From Rachicladosporium sp. CCFEE 5018 (taxonomy: Eukaryota; Ascomycota; Dothideomycetes; Cladosporiales; Cladosporiaceae): 64,000 bases of DNA. The notes below the pieces were generated by a model. That model saw nothing but the letters and a program-made list of their open reading frames with translations, was not told the origin of the DNA and did not search any database. The translations under genes and the position numbers were made by a program. Positions within the stretch are counted from its first letter, which is position 1. Each line of letters opens with the position of its first letter. Shown here one piece after another: positions 42,644 through 53,716 of this stretch. Location: assembly GCA_002077045.2 (NCBI GenBank), contig KZ111150.1, forward strand, positions 482,648-546,647, read 5' to 3'.

Positions 42644-45173
42644 CTATGCCACCTCGCCCCTCACGGCCCTACTCCCATGCATCTTCGCCAGCCACGTCTT
42701 ACTCAAAAACACCCTAATACTCTTGCCCTTCCACATGAACAGCAGCAGCATCAAATTATTCACCAGCAGCACACCTGCGAACGCCCCCGCGATGACCGTC
42801 GCGAAGCCCTTGGATAAGATCCAGTCGAGCAGGGAATATCCGAGGCCGAAGGAAATGGCGTTCTTGCCGATGTTCATGGCGATCAGCATCTCGGACATGT
42901 TGGCGTTGTAGGAGTCCATGGCGTAGGCGAGGGTGAAGGTGAAGTAGAAGAGTGCGGACCTGGGGGGTTGAGTTAGTGATGGAGCTGGGGAGGGTGATGG
43001 GAGGCGGGAGGTTGGGCTTACCAGTCCAACATTGCCACGCCGGCAAATAAGCCGACCCAGTGGAGTTGCTTCTGCGCCACCATGCCGTAGACTACCAGCC
43101 CTGCGGGCCCGACGAGCATAGCTGGCAGCATGACGCCGAGCCGCATTTCGGCTTCGCGGATACCGTTGTTCTTCACTGTTAGGCGGGCGGCAAGGCGGTC
43201 GGAGGAGTTTGCGAAGGGGATCGAGAGGCCGTAGCCGATTATGAAAGCTATAGCCAACAGGCCGGCTGAGGATTGAGTCCAAAGGTAAGGTGGTTGGACT
43301 ATTAGGATCGGGAAGGTGTAGTTGAATGCGAGGGCGGCGCAGCCGATGTAGATGCCTGACAGAGATTGTTAGCTGGTTGAGAGGAATGAGGAGTCTTGTG
43401 GAGACTGACCGAAGCTCGTGATGACCCAAAGCACCTGCGGGACGAAGAAGTAGGAGAATGAGCGCAGGATCATGCCGAAGAACTGGATGTCTGGGTCTAC
43501 GCCGCTCCAGGGTTTGAGCGTGGAGACGTAGCTGTGCCTCGCTGGCTGGATCGCGGGACCAGAGAGCTCGACGTTGGCGGTATCGACATGCGAAGTATCG
43601 ACGGCTTGCGAGGCCACATGCGCGTGCTTCTCATGCAACGCCTCGTCGCTCGCCACACTGCTAGGAGGCGACATCCTGACCTTGCGCTTATACATCGTCT
43701 CCGGCACCAAGAAGAACGTCGCAATGAACAACGCCATCGCAAACGCAAAATGCACGTAAAAGAAAAGCTTATGGTTATGCGGCGCAGCATTCAACATATA
43801 CCCAGCTGGCAGCGCGCCGATACCGCCTAGGCATAAGGCGACGGTGTAGTAGCTGATGCGCTTGCCGCGCTCGTGCAGGAAGTAAATGTCGTTCACGCAT
43901 TGCACGGGCAGGGCTTCGCAGACGGAGCTGCCCAGGGCGACGATGATGCGGCACGCGAGGAAGCTGTTGTAGTCGTTCGCTACGGCGCAGCCGAGGGTGC
44001 CGAAGGCGTAGAGGAGTTGGGAGAAGAGCATTGTGGGGCGGCGGCCGAATTTCATGTACATNNNNNNNNNNNNNNNNNNNNNNNNNNNNNNNNNNNNNNN
44101 NNNNNNNNNNNNNNNNNNNNNNNNNNNNNNNNNNNNNNNNNNNNNNNNNNNNNNNNNNNNNAGAGCTCGACGTTGGCGGTATCGACATGCGAAGTATCGA
44201 CGGCTTGCGAGGCCACATGCGCGTGCTTCTCATGCAACGCCTCGTCGCTCGCCACACTGCTAGGAGGCGACATCCTGACCTTGCGCTTATACATCGTCTC
44301 CGGCACCAAGAAGAACGTCGCAATGAACAACGCCATCGCAAACGCAAAATGCACGTAAAAGAAAAGCTTATGGTTATGCGGCGCAGCATTCAACATATAC
44401 CCAGCTGGCAGCGCGCCGATACCGCCTAGGCATAAGGCGACGGTGTAGTAGCTGATGCGCTTGCCGCGCTCGTGCAGGAAGTAAATGTCGTTCACGCATT
44501 GCACGGGCAGGGCTTCGCAGACGGAGCTGCCCAGGGCGACGATGATGCGGCACGCGAGGAAGCTGTTGTAGTCGTTCGCTACGGCGCAGCCGAGGGTGCC
44601 GAAGGCGTAGAGGAGTTGGGAGAAGAGCATTGTGGGGCGGCGGCCGAATTTCATGTACATTGGGATGAGCAGGATCGTGCCTGGGAGGTGTTAGTTGACC
44701 GACCGGGCTTCGAGGATGTGAGAGGGACTGACCGAGACCGAAGCATAAGTTCGGGTATGAGGAGGTCTGCGAGGCGATCGGGAAGGAGACGCGGAAGGTG
44801 GCGGCGTAGAGCGGGATGTAGACTGAGCTGCCGATGATGTTGCAGTTGGCGAGGAAGCTGTAGATGCTGCAGATGACGAGAATCGAGTCCTTCTTCCAGC
44901 GTGGCCACTATAGCATCGTCAGTACGAGCTGGGATACAGACGATGGATGGCCGACGACGTACTTGCAGCGGATCGTTGGGGTCGTCGGCAGGCACTGGAA
45001 ACAGTGCTTGTCCATATGCGCTATCATCGCCATCGACGACTTTGCAGTCGACAGTCCCGGGGACATCTTCGTGTGCGTGGCTGTCGTGTAACAAGGTCAG
45101 CTATTGGTCGTTCTAGCAGTCGAGGAGCTACCCACCTGTGGACGAGATGACGGCCTGCCTTGTGGTCCGCCAT
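42644..45173 (-). CDS. MFS transporter (drug:H+ antiporter type), copy B, intact once the contig overlap is removed
   Basis: About 550 aa in six exons on the minus strand: 45136-45173, 44963-45080, 44733-44907, exon 4 (44680 down to 43410, interrupted by a gap and a 499 bp contig duplicate), 43022-43355, 42644-42959. Introns are 52-62 bp and every phase is consistent; the total without the duplicate is 1653 bp. The start is MADHKAGRHLVHS. The classic DPLQWPRWKKD motif precedes TM1, then YPNLCFGLGTILLIP and the motif-A loop KFGRRPTM. A long cytosolic loop follows TM6, and TM7-12 lie in exons 4-6. It resembles fungal plasma-membrane exporters; the substrate is unknown. Confidence 0.85.
43563..44061. 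repeat. Contig-end duplicate (left member), exact match to 44162-44660
   Basis: 499 bp of MFS exon 4 present on both sides of the N run, both with copy B-specific bases. Unmerged overlap of two contigs. Confidence 0.92.
44062..44161. other. Assembly gap, 100 N
   Basis: Exactly 100 N between overlapping contig ends; no sequence is missing. Confidence 0.97.
44162..44660. repeat. Contig-end duplicate (right member), exact match to 43563-44061
   Basis: See the left member. The contig then runs on into the 5' part of exon 4. Confidence 0.92.
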
Positions 45174-46221
45174 GATGGGAACTGTATTTAGATCTGAAGT
45201 CCTCGATGGATGCTCGAGTTCCTAGATTTTGACCCACTCCAAAGACTAGCAAAGTGAAGAATCTGGGGTCGATTCCTTCTCCGCAGATACAACACAGCAA
45301 AAGGAAGCGACGACCGAGAATCACAGAAAGTGAAGACCTAACAATTGCCAATTCCCGTCGAAAGCTCCAACCAACACTTCCAATGCTCCCACCGGGGCAA
45401 AGACCAGCCTTCACTTCTGCCGGCATAAATTCAGAATCACCGCTGCACCTCTCACCAACACACGCATCGCGTGGCGCAAGCTTCCCTGCAGGGACAGCCG
45501 GCAGTACCACCACTCATTGGCCCGGCTGATGTGGGAGTGCAGCGCGAGGCGTTTGAACGGCGCCGGCACGAAGTAGCCGTCTTCCAGATTGCTCGCAAGG
45601 GCGTCAGTGCGCTTGTGTGGGAGCTGCGAACTTGCGATGGGGAAGGCAATCAGCATGGGTGAGTGTTTGATCGCGGAGATGAAACGTGCGAACGGGGAGG
45701 GGATTGACATCGCGCTGCCCCGGCTTTCCCCAGGTGTGCCGCGCTTGGGTTTTGGTGTGCGGCAGACGTGCGGTAGATGCTAGTCATGGGCGTTGGGCGG
45801 AGACGAGTCCCGATTCATCAAATGCTTCGTCAATGTTGAGTGTGTAACGCGGCTGTGTGGCAGCCAAGGAGATGCGCGGTTGCTGCTTTATGTTCTACGG
45901 GCATGCGAGTGGCGTATGGGTCTGAGACATCGTGGAATCTGTCAACGATACAGCTATCTATCGAGTCGTGCAGATGGAAAAGATGAACTCTATTGTTGCT
46001 CCATCGCGACTACTGCATAAGCATTGGCGGGCCACATGACTGCCGCGCAGCCACGCTGTCGCCATGCGAGATCCCGATGAAGTTTATGCAAGGCATCGAT
46101 CCACAATGACAGATGACTCCATGACTCTGGGTGTAGCTTCATAGTCAGTCGCACAATCCTCACGGTACAAGGTTACAAGTCTGTGTAGACAAATCTTCGG
46201 CACTACGGAGGCTCGGTGAAA
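45174..46221. other. Divergent intergenic region between the MFS gene and the DUF1772 gene
   Basis: About 1 kb. The first 600 bp match 63392-64000 of copy A. The match includes a well conserved patch (45475-45620) with open frames on both strands that resemble no known protein. Nothing further called. Confidence 0.45.
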
Positions 46222-46986
46222 ATGAGCAAACTCAAAGTCCGCCTGCCTCTCGGCCAGGATGAAGCCAGCATATCTGTCCGCGCGATCAAGGTCTTTGGCC
46301 TGACGGCCACGGCATTCCTCGCAGGTGAGTGGAACACAAAGAGCATCTACCAAACTTCTCCTTGGCGAACCATCACGATGACTAGCTGAGCCTGCGAACG
46401 TTACCGATCTACCTCCTGTCGCGTTGCGAGTGAGAAATCTCGAGCTCTGTCTCTGATACCCGATCGATAGGGAAGACGTTCAATTCCTCCTACTCTACCA
46501 CTCCAGCCCTGCTGCTAGCGCCAGCACCTCTGCTAGCAAAGCAATGGAAGAAGCAGTTCGACGTCGACCATAATCTCGTAGTCGGCTTAGCCTTCTCGAG
46601 CGTGCCGGTCCTTGGCTTTCTGGCGTATCGTGGTAAGTAGCGAACCACGGCGCGGGAAGATACATCTCATTCAAGTGACTTCCGTGGCTGATTCCGAGCC
46701 AGCTCCTCCACCCTCTCTCGTGAGGAAGCTGTACGCCCTCGCGACCGTTCTGCTGGCTTCCGTGGTGCCTTACTCTGCGCTGTTGATGTTGCCCATCACG
46801 CAACAGCTAGCGCAGAAAGCTCGCACGCTTGCTTCGGCATCGCTCACAGATACGGACGCAGAGGTCAGGGTGTCGCAGGAAGATAGCGTGCATCAGCTAG
46901 TCGATCGATGGGCTGTCCGGAACCTGGGCAGGAGCGTCTTGATCGGACTCAGCGCTCTTATGGCGGCATGGGCAGCAACGGAGTGA
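46222..46986 (+). CDS. DUF1772 (anthrone oxygenase-like) small membrane protein
   Basis: 182 aa from exons 46222-46324, 46471-46632 and 46703-46986 (introns 146 and 70 bp; total 549 bp). The translation runs MSKLKVRLPLG..., AIKVFGLTATAFLAGKTFNS, TPALLLAPAPLLAKQWKKQF, AFSSVPVLGFLAYR, LATVLLASVVPYSALLMLPI and VDRWAVRNLGRSVLIGLSAL: four hydrophobic helices with the Trp-Arg-Asn-Leu-Arg spacing of DUF1772. Some members oxidise anthrones in polyketide pathways. No polyketide synthase is nearby, so that role is not implied. The first intron is longer than its neighbours. Confidence 0.8.
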
Positions 46987-47066
46987 GACTTATGTGTAAC
47001 GGCTGCTCGTTTGCGAACGGGGTAATGACTTACGATCAATTATCAACGGGAATTAAACGAGCGGCG

Positions 47067-48082
47067 TCATTCGTCTACTTCACGATCTGCATAGGTCCGT
47101 TTCAATACGCCAGTAGTCGTCGTTAGTGGAGCCAGCCATGTGAGACCTGACCCTGTTGGTCTCTTCGAAGTCTTTGTATTTGTTCTGAGCGCTTTACGGA
47201 TCCGAGAGTGTGCTGTAGGCTCCGGATCGGCTGTGTTAGGAAGCGTTGGCGACTGGACGACGTTGCTTTGCAGCTGCAATCCTGCAAAGCCTGGAGATGC
47301 ACGAGGTTCAGATTTCACGCAAGCGTCTGCTACCGGCATCGATCTGTTTGCGCCATTACGTGACTCGGTAAGCACCGTCGGCGCTGCCCCGCCAGTGGTA
47401 CTGCTGACTACCGAGGTTTCAACTGACGAGATCGTAGGTCCTGCTGACGATGTGTTCGCAAGCACTTGCAGAGATGGCGCAGAAGGGATGTTCCTCGGCG
47501 TCGCTATCGCCACAGAATTAGAGCCATTGGCCTGTGCGAGGAGTGCGGCCTGTCGCGACTTAGCTGCTTTGCGAGCAGCCGATGCACCCATCTTCTTAGC
47601 AACTTCCGGGGTGAAAGTAGAAGGGCCAGTACCAGGTAGTCTTCGGATCAGCTCGAAGAAGCCAGCCTCGTTCGTGGTTGGTAGGCCCAGTTCCTTCACC
47701 TTCTTCAAGTACTTCGGCGGTGCAGGATACTCTCCAAGGATCACCCAGCTCGACTCCTCAGACGCATGAGGCTGTAAATGGCCGCCATAGTGTTTCATCA
47801 GGCCCACAAGCTGGTCGTAGTATAATGTAGAGTAGTTCCAACCGTAGAATACTAAATGCATGCCCGCGAGGCAATTGGCTTGACCAGAAGGAAATCGATT
47901 TGGAGGTAGACTACCATTAGCTAGCGCCTTGAAGAGAGCACCTGCGAATGTAGCCTGCCGAGCGACTATGAGTTCGGCGATTCTTGGGTCGTCAGTTCAA
48001 CTGAGTCGCCGGGCTCCCTTCGTGGCCGAACGAGAACCTCATTGCGCGCCCTCTTGGCTGGCTTCTTTCACCCCTTCGGCAT
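47067..48082 (-). CDS. BRCT-domain protein of the RFC1 type, without the AAA clamp-loader part
   Basis: The firm part is 47067-47861 (264 aa from a Met). The frame stays open upstream and holds the conserved lead-in PPNRFPSGQANCLAG, so the true start is earlier. The best model is ATG at 48080-48082, an 11 bp exon 48072-48082, intron 47983-48071 (donor GTGAAA, acceptor CCCAAG) and exon 47067-47982: 308 aa. Residues about 40-125 match the BRCT domain of the replication factor C large subunit (LAGMHLVFYGW, LMKHYGG, SSWVILGEY, YLKKVKELGLPTTNEAGFFE). The rest is Ser/Ala/Thr-rich and disordered, and I see no ATPase motifs. It could be a DNA-repair accessory protein or a fragment of an RFC1 paralog. 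Confidence 0.62.
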
Positions 48083-48279
48083 TTGATGTCTACGTCAATC
48101 CAAGAGGTTTCGGACTAATCTCGATGTGCAAGCGTCTATTGTTGCTGAGGTGAGCGTGGTGAGATGGAATCTACAGACCGCAACACGAAATATACGCGCT
48201 ACCTGAGCTTAATTTCTTGCTCTATCGAGCGACCTCATATCGCACTTCTGAGCATCGACTTCCCCTCCACATCCCCGCC
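48083..48279. other. Divergent promoter region
   Basis: Short region between the BRCT gene (-) and the dynactin p62 gene (+). No motif called. Confidence 0.4.
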
Positions 48280-50068
48280 ATGGCGCTCTCCCTTCCCTCC
48301 GCCCACTATGCTTGTTCCTGCTCCTCCACCTCTACGCCACCGCCGCCCTCTCGCCGCATCTCTCATATCCCTGTTCCGCCCCAAGATGACGACCCTGAGC
48401 AATCCACCTTCGACCCCTACTCCCCTCGCGCAGCGTACAATCTCTATCCCCTTACGCACCTCCTCTTCTGCGACGAGTGCTCGCAGATCCGCTGTCCTAA
48501 ATGTACGATCGAGGAAGTCATCACCTGGTACTGTCCGAGCTGCTTGTTCGAGGTGCCGAGTGGTTCGGTGAGGGGAGATGGGAATAGGTAAGGTGAGCTC
48601 CCTAAATTGTGACGAATCTATGGTAGGGATGTCTAACCCGTCAGTACCTAGGTGTGCAAGGAGCTGTTTGGACTGCCCAGTATGTGAGGCACCGCTCAAT
48701 CCTACCAGCATCGGCGAACGGGACGCTGCGGAGGAGTACGTGTTGAGATGCGGGTACTGTCACTGGACAAGCGCAGATGCCGGAATCAAGCTGGCGAAGT
48801 CGACAAAGCTCACGGAGCAGTTGACTAAGCTGAAGGGGATCAGGGCTCAAGGACGTTCATCTCTCCAGAAGGATGACGAGGCAAACGCAGCACGAGTCGC
48901 AGAGACCGAAGTGTCGAAACCGCAACCGCGCGATCACGATGATGCGTTTGGCAAGCTCATGACCTTCTACAAGGAGCAGCTGAGCGAGTCTAGTGATGCA
49001 CCGAACCCGTACGGAGGTAGCAACTACAACTCGCCGGCCAATCTTGCACGGATCATAGGCATCTACGGCGGCCTTTCACACAGTGCGCTGAAGAAGAGCC
49101 GCGAAAAGCCGCAGCCGATGCGCGAGGCCCATTGTGTTAACGAAGGTGTGGCGACCTTTCAGCCGGACGACGACGATGGCGAGCGCGACGTTGCCGGTAA
49201 GATGCGAGAGCTGGGCTGGGATGACTTGACTTCGGAGCAGCAGCAGGTCGTCGCCCCTGTGAACGGCAATGCTCGCTTCACGAACGACCTTTGGCCTGTA
49301 TCAACTCGCCTACGTACGAAGCGTGGAAAGCGCTGCAAGATTTGCAATCAGATCGTCTTCCGACCGGAAGCGAAGCCTGGGAGCACGCGAACCAAAGTGC
49401 GAATGCTGGCTCACGACCATATCCCAAAATTCGCGCTTCAGCCGCTGAACGCCGTTGCACGGGCGCAAGACCCGGCATTCATTGTTCGCAAAGATCAGCC
49501 TTACGCGGAACCCAGTTTGCGACCCCACGCAGCCCAACAGTACGTCCTCACTGTTATCAATCCGCTCTTCGAGACTGTCAAAGTCACGCTGGCTACGCCA
49601 GCCATCACTCCTGGGAAGGTCAAGTCGAAGGTCACTATCTTGTGCCCCGAGTTCTCGATCGGTCCTGCAGGCGAGATGTGGGACGACGCGCTCTCAAGCT
49701 CTACAACATCCACTTCGCGGCCTGAAGATGGCAGTAGAAAGGCTGCCATGGCTAATTTGACAGGTGGCGAAGACAATGCAAGGCAGCCAGAAGCTGGCAA
49801 AGTATGGGAGAAGTCACGAAACCGCACGAAGGTGATTCTGGAAATCGTGCCTGGCGCCCTCAAGGAGATGAGCATCGTACCCAAGGCTGCAGATGCGCAA
49901 GCTGATGATGACTTGGGTGAAGACGAAGACGTGTTACAAGTCCCCATCTATGTCAGAGCTGAGTGGATGGCGGAGGTGTCGCACCCCCCGGGAGGCAAGC
50001 CGGAACCGAAGGAGCTCAGGGAGATCGGCTACTGGTGCGTCCTCGGAGTCGGGCGAATCACGGGGTGA
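48280..50068 (+). CDS. Dynactin subunit 4 (p62)
   Basis: 574 aa from exons 48280-48587 and 48652-50068 (64 bp intron GTAAGG...CCTAG). This is a subunit of the dynactin pointed-end complex, which works with cytoplasmic dynein in cargo and nuclear movement. N-terminal paired Cys motifs are visible: LLFCDECSQIRCPKC, TWYCPSCLFEVP, then after the intron CLDCPVCEAPL and VLRCGYCHW, and later KRCKICNQIVFRPE. The second half has the p62 beta-rich region (QYVLTVINPLFETVKVTLAT) and ends in IGYWCVLGVGRI. The intron restores the CxxCPxC motif. Length is in the family range. Confidence 0.92.
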
Positions 50069-50286
50069 TTACTGCCACCATGAGGTGAGGTGCAGACATC
50101 GAGAGCACTTGTCTGTATCGCCTCTGGCCTCCTCCACAAGATTCCCGCAATCCAGAAATCTCCCCGCTGACGTCACGGTACGAGAGGCCATCAACGAAAG
50201 CGCGTTCTGGTCAAAGGCTTGGGTCCAAACAACTGCATACTATACTTCACCCGCACACCTCAAGACACCCTCACATTTTAATCATC

Positions 50287-52373
50287 ATGGTTGCTAGCGA
50301 TCTCTCGCCAGCCACTCTCTCACCTGAGCAAACATCCACCCTCTTCGATATCCTTACCCACCACGAGACCTACCGCGAGATCGAAGCCTTCAAACAACCA
50401 GGCGCCATACACGCGTACGGTCCACCATTCCAGGACAAAACATCCTCCACCAACTCGCCAGTCCTACAAACGCTCCTTTCCAAATTCGTCCTCCAACTAC
50501 CTGGTCTCCGAGATGTGTCTCCGAGCTTTTGGAAGATTCAAGTTGCCGATCTTATCGATGAGCTCTGCGAAGCCGAGCTGAGTGAGAGCTATGACAAAGG
50601 CGTTCTAGGGATACGGAAGACGCTAGCGACTGCCGTGAGCGCGCTGATCGAGTATCCAGCGCGGGGCAGTCTTGGTGCATTTCTGGAGAAGCAAGACAGG
50701 AAGAGGCGGGAGTATGATACGAAGAACTCGGATGATGTGTTGCAAGCATGGCAGGACTGTTTGCAAGAGATCGTATACGGAGATTTGATCGAGGAACTGT
50801 TTAGCAAGGCTGCGGTTACGGATGATCTGGAACAGCATGCAGGAATCGTAAGGGGAATGCATGAATTCGTTGTTGTGAAGTAGGTAAGCTGTCCTTGCGA
50901 GTACTGGACGGAGGGAAAACGGTGCGATGGAGGACACTGGCTGACTGGGGCCGACAGTCTCGCGTCATTCATGCATTATACGCTGGTGCTGTCGCCTGAG
51001 GGACCTGCGTTACTACGGATGATTGGCAGTGTACATGGCCTGCTACCATATTCGGTCGTACGACAGACGCTTAAGGTCGGCAATGTGGCGACGATGATCA
51101 GCGGCGTGATGAGGATCATGCTGGCGAAAGTTAGTGTCAGTGCTGTGACGAACTGGATGGGTTTGAGCAGTGGCGCTGATGAGGGCATGAATCTATTGCA
51201 ACAGTAAGTGAGAACTCGGAGTCTGCGAGCTTTGCCTCCGGTGGCTGATACGACTGCAGGATCATCTCGCAAGTCCTCGGCTGGGAGAAACGTGAGCTCA
51301 AGAGTCGAGCGACCAAGATCGAGAAGGCCAAGGACGGTCCACCCAAAGCCGTGTTGAAAGAGCTCAACGACTGGATAGCAACGAGAAGTCGAGCAGAGCA
51401 CGAAGAGGGCCGGCGACAGAGCAAGGAGCAAGGTCATTCAATGGTCACAATCATCTTGGCACTGTCTTCGCAACCCACCGAGCTCTCGGAGAAGCAACAC
51501 GCACAGGCACTGGAGTACCTCACACTGACGCTAGGTGTCCGCGATCGCCAAGAGATCATTCGTGTGCTTTGCAGTCGCAATCCAGATCACCTTACTGTCG
51601 CAATACGAGATGGTGTTGACGCATATACACCAATGATCAGAGACGTACATCAAGCTGTCAACCTCAGCGACACAGTATGGGACTTCGAGCGCTTCCTGAC
51701 CGACATGTTGAAGATTAGCAAACCACAAGGCAAGAAGGGTGAGGAGAAGCCGCCAGCAGTGGAGGACTTCGTTGACCTCTTACATCGACATCAATCGAGC
51801 AGCCACAAGTTCATACACCAGGTCTGCAAGAACAGCAGACCTCTAGTCGAGACGTGGAAAGGTTATGTCAACACCGCAGCAGCACAGTTCCGAGCCGACG
51901 CGAAAGCACCCACGAGCAGCTCCCTCATGCCCCATTCTGCCTCGCCTCCCCGCCAACTCTCCGAAGCCTTCTCACATCTGTCGTCGGAAGATCAGAAATC
52001 AGTTTCCTCAGAAATCTCAGCCTATACAAAGTACCTACACGACCTCCACGCCGCATCAGCAACTCGCATCGGCTCCATCATTCGGCGCGAGTACTCAGCA
52101 CCCTTTGGCCCAGGTGCGTATCTAGCGCGCTGGCAGCAGCTCATGGACGCTACTGCAGTCACACCTGCGACGCCGAAGGGCGAAGTGCGGTTTGGTAGTA
52201 GTAAGAGCGTTCGAGATGAGGCGAGGACGGACGTCGATGGTGAGACCGCTGGGAGTGGAAAAGAGGTCAAAGCTATGGATGATGCTGAGGACTCGACGCC
52301 GAAGATGCCAGATGTGGCGAAGACGATTGATCTGTTGGGAGAGAGGTTTAGGGAGATATTGGGAGGGGCATGA
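50287..52373 (+). CDS. PXB + DUF3818 protein lacking a PX domain
   Basis: 650 aa from exons 50287-50879, 50958-51203 and 51260-52373. Intron 1 (78 bp) uses a GTAGGT donor. Ending the exon at the better-looking GTAAGC just downstream would leave a TAG in frame. With GTAGGT the protein runs HEFVVVNLASFMHYTLVLS. The N-terminus (about 10-125: LSPEQTSTLFDILTHHETYR, LPGLRDVSPSFWKIQVADLI) is the PX-associated PXB domain. Residues about 200-290 (SPEGPALLRMIGSVHGLLPY, GVMRIMLAKV) are DUF3818. In the yeast relative a PX lipid-binding domain accompanies these, and I see none here. A role in membrane traffic is inferred from the family. Confidence 0.78.
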
Positions 52374-52454
52374 GTCTGAATATCACGCGCAACAGCCATC
52401 AGAACCTACGACGAGACAGTAGACATAACCAGCCGCTGAACGTTACAGAAACCA

Positions 52455-53426
52455 CTATCCTAGCCTCCCTCTGTGTCCGCCCCGTTCCCCACGGTCCCAA
52501 GGCTGCTGCCTGGCTCTGTCTTCCACGTCCCGGTACAGACCCAGCAAATATTCCCATTCGCTCTGCTTCAAGCGTCCCACCCAGCCAAATCTAAGCCTAC
52601 GCTCGATCTTCACTGGCGCCGTTAGCTGAATGGTGGTCGCAGGCAGTATAGCCCTGACGCACGAGACCTCAAGAGGCCGGTGCATTCCCTCGTTAATGTA
52701 GAGGTCGCCCACGTTTTTGACACCTACGTATTCATCTCTTGCGGAAAGAGGTCTGGAGCTGATGCCTCGATTGCACCAAGTATAGAAAGGCAGGCAGATC
52801 ATTGTCGAGGCGAAGGGAAGGAGAACGATAGCCATGCGGTGCGTCGAGTAGACTTGGCCGTGAGGGGTCAATGTCAGCTGCTGCTGTTGTCTTTGACTGG
52901 GATTAGTGGTATTGCTTGTGTCGTGCACAGGGACCCAAAGGATATCGCCTTTGGTGTAGTGCAAGCGAGTCAGTGCCAGCGATGGAGCGGGCGAGATCGA
53001 GGGGCTAGGCTGGCTGCTGGGCGGTGTAGGCGGACATGTGATCTGTGGGTGAGACGTCAATGGCCTATGGGGTGGGAGATGCGTACCTCGTGAAGTTGTA
53101 GCGACTCGATCCGCCAGGCCGCCCCCTGCCGTCGCACATGCTCGCCGGGAGCCACAGGAGCTCCTATGATCTGCTGTGCTCGAACACGGCGCGAGTGGAT
53201 TCTCCGCGGAATGGCCAATAATCACGGCGTCGAGTGCGCGCTCCGACGCAGTACTTGACGAGGCGTGCACAAAGCCGTGTCCGGCTGAAGTTTGATGCTG
53301 TGCAACATGCTGTCGACTATTCGAATGCTCTGCACCTGAGGGATTCGCAGAGTGTTGAGGTGGTGCTTGTTTCTTTGATGCCTGGCGTCTCATGATGATG
53401 ATGGTTTTATTGTTGCTGCCTGCCAT
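52455..53426 (-). CDS. Unknown-domain protein, tandem paralog 1
   Basis: 323 aa, single exon. The first 150 residues are Ser/Pro/His-rich and disordered. The C-terminal 170 form a compact domain: YTKGDILWVPVHDTS, GQVYSTHRMAIVLLPF, MICLPFYTWCNRGISSRPLS, DEYVGVKNVGD, NEGMHRPLEVSCVRAI, IQLTAPVKIE, GRLKQSEWEYLLGLY. It aligns end to end with the next gene. The CLPxYxxxNRG core is reminiscent of the fungal DUF6590 group, but I am not confident. A possible intron at 53048-53096 would break the frame and is rejected. Confidence 0.65.
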   Translation of the reverse strand: MAGSNNKTIIIMRRQASKKQAPPQHSANPSGAEHSNSRQHVAQHQTSAGHGFVHASSSTASERALDAVIIGHSAENPLAPCSSTADHRSSCGSRRACATAGGGLADRVATTSRGTHLPPHRPLTSHPQITCPPTPPSSQPSPSISPAPSLALTRLHYTKGDILWVPVHDTSNTTNPSQRQQQQLTLTPHGQVYSTHRMAIVLLPFASTMICLPFYTWCNRGISSRPLSARDEYVGVKNVGDLYINEGMHRPLEVSCVRAILPATTIQLTAPVKIERRLRFGWVGRLKQSEWEYLLGLYRDVEDRARQQPWDRGERGGHRGRLG

Positions 53427-53716
53427 GATGTCTGGCTAAGAGAGGCACTTTATAGATCGGTCGCCGGGAGGCTGCTATCCCGGAAGAATATGAGACTCGA
53501 GACAGATCGAGCATCTCGACCGAGACCCATGCTGACTGTCCCAAAGCAGATGCGAATTGCATCAGACCAAGACATGTGTGAGCTAAGCGCAGACAATGCA
53601 TTGTCGAAGCCTAGACCGTCTCGGGCGCCGAGACCCTGACTTACTAGTTCCTGGTACGAAGCCCCCATGCGAGGATATCGAAGGGGATCAGATGTCCTCA
53701 GTATTTCTGTCGCTAT

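Noticed and set aside
43563..44660. Possible real tandem repeat or nested MFS fragment
   Set aside because: Exact repeat bounded by a 100-N gap, with copy B-specific bases on both sides: a contig overlap.
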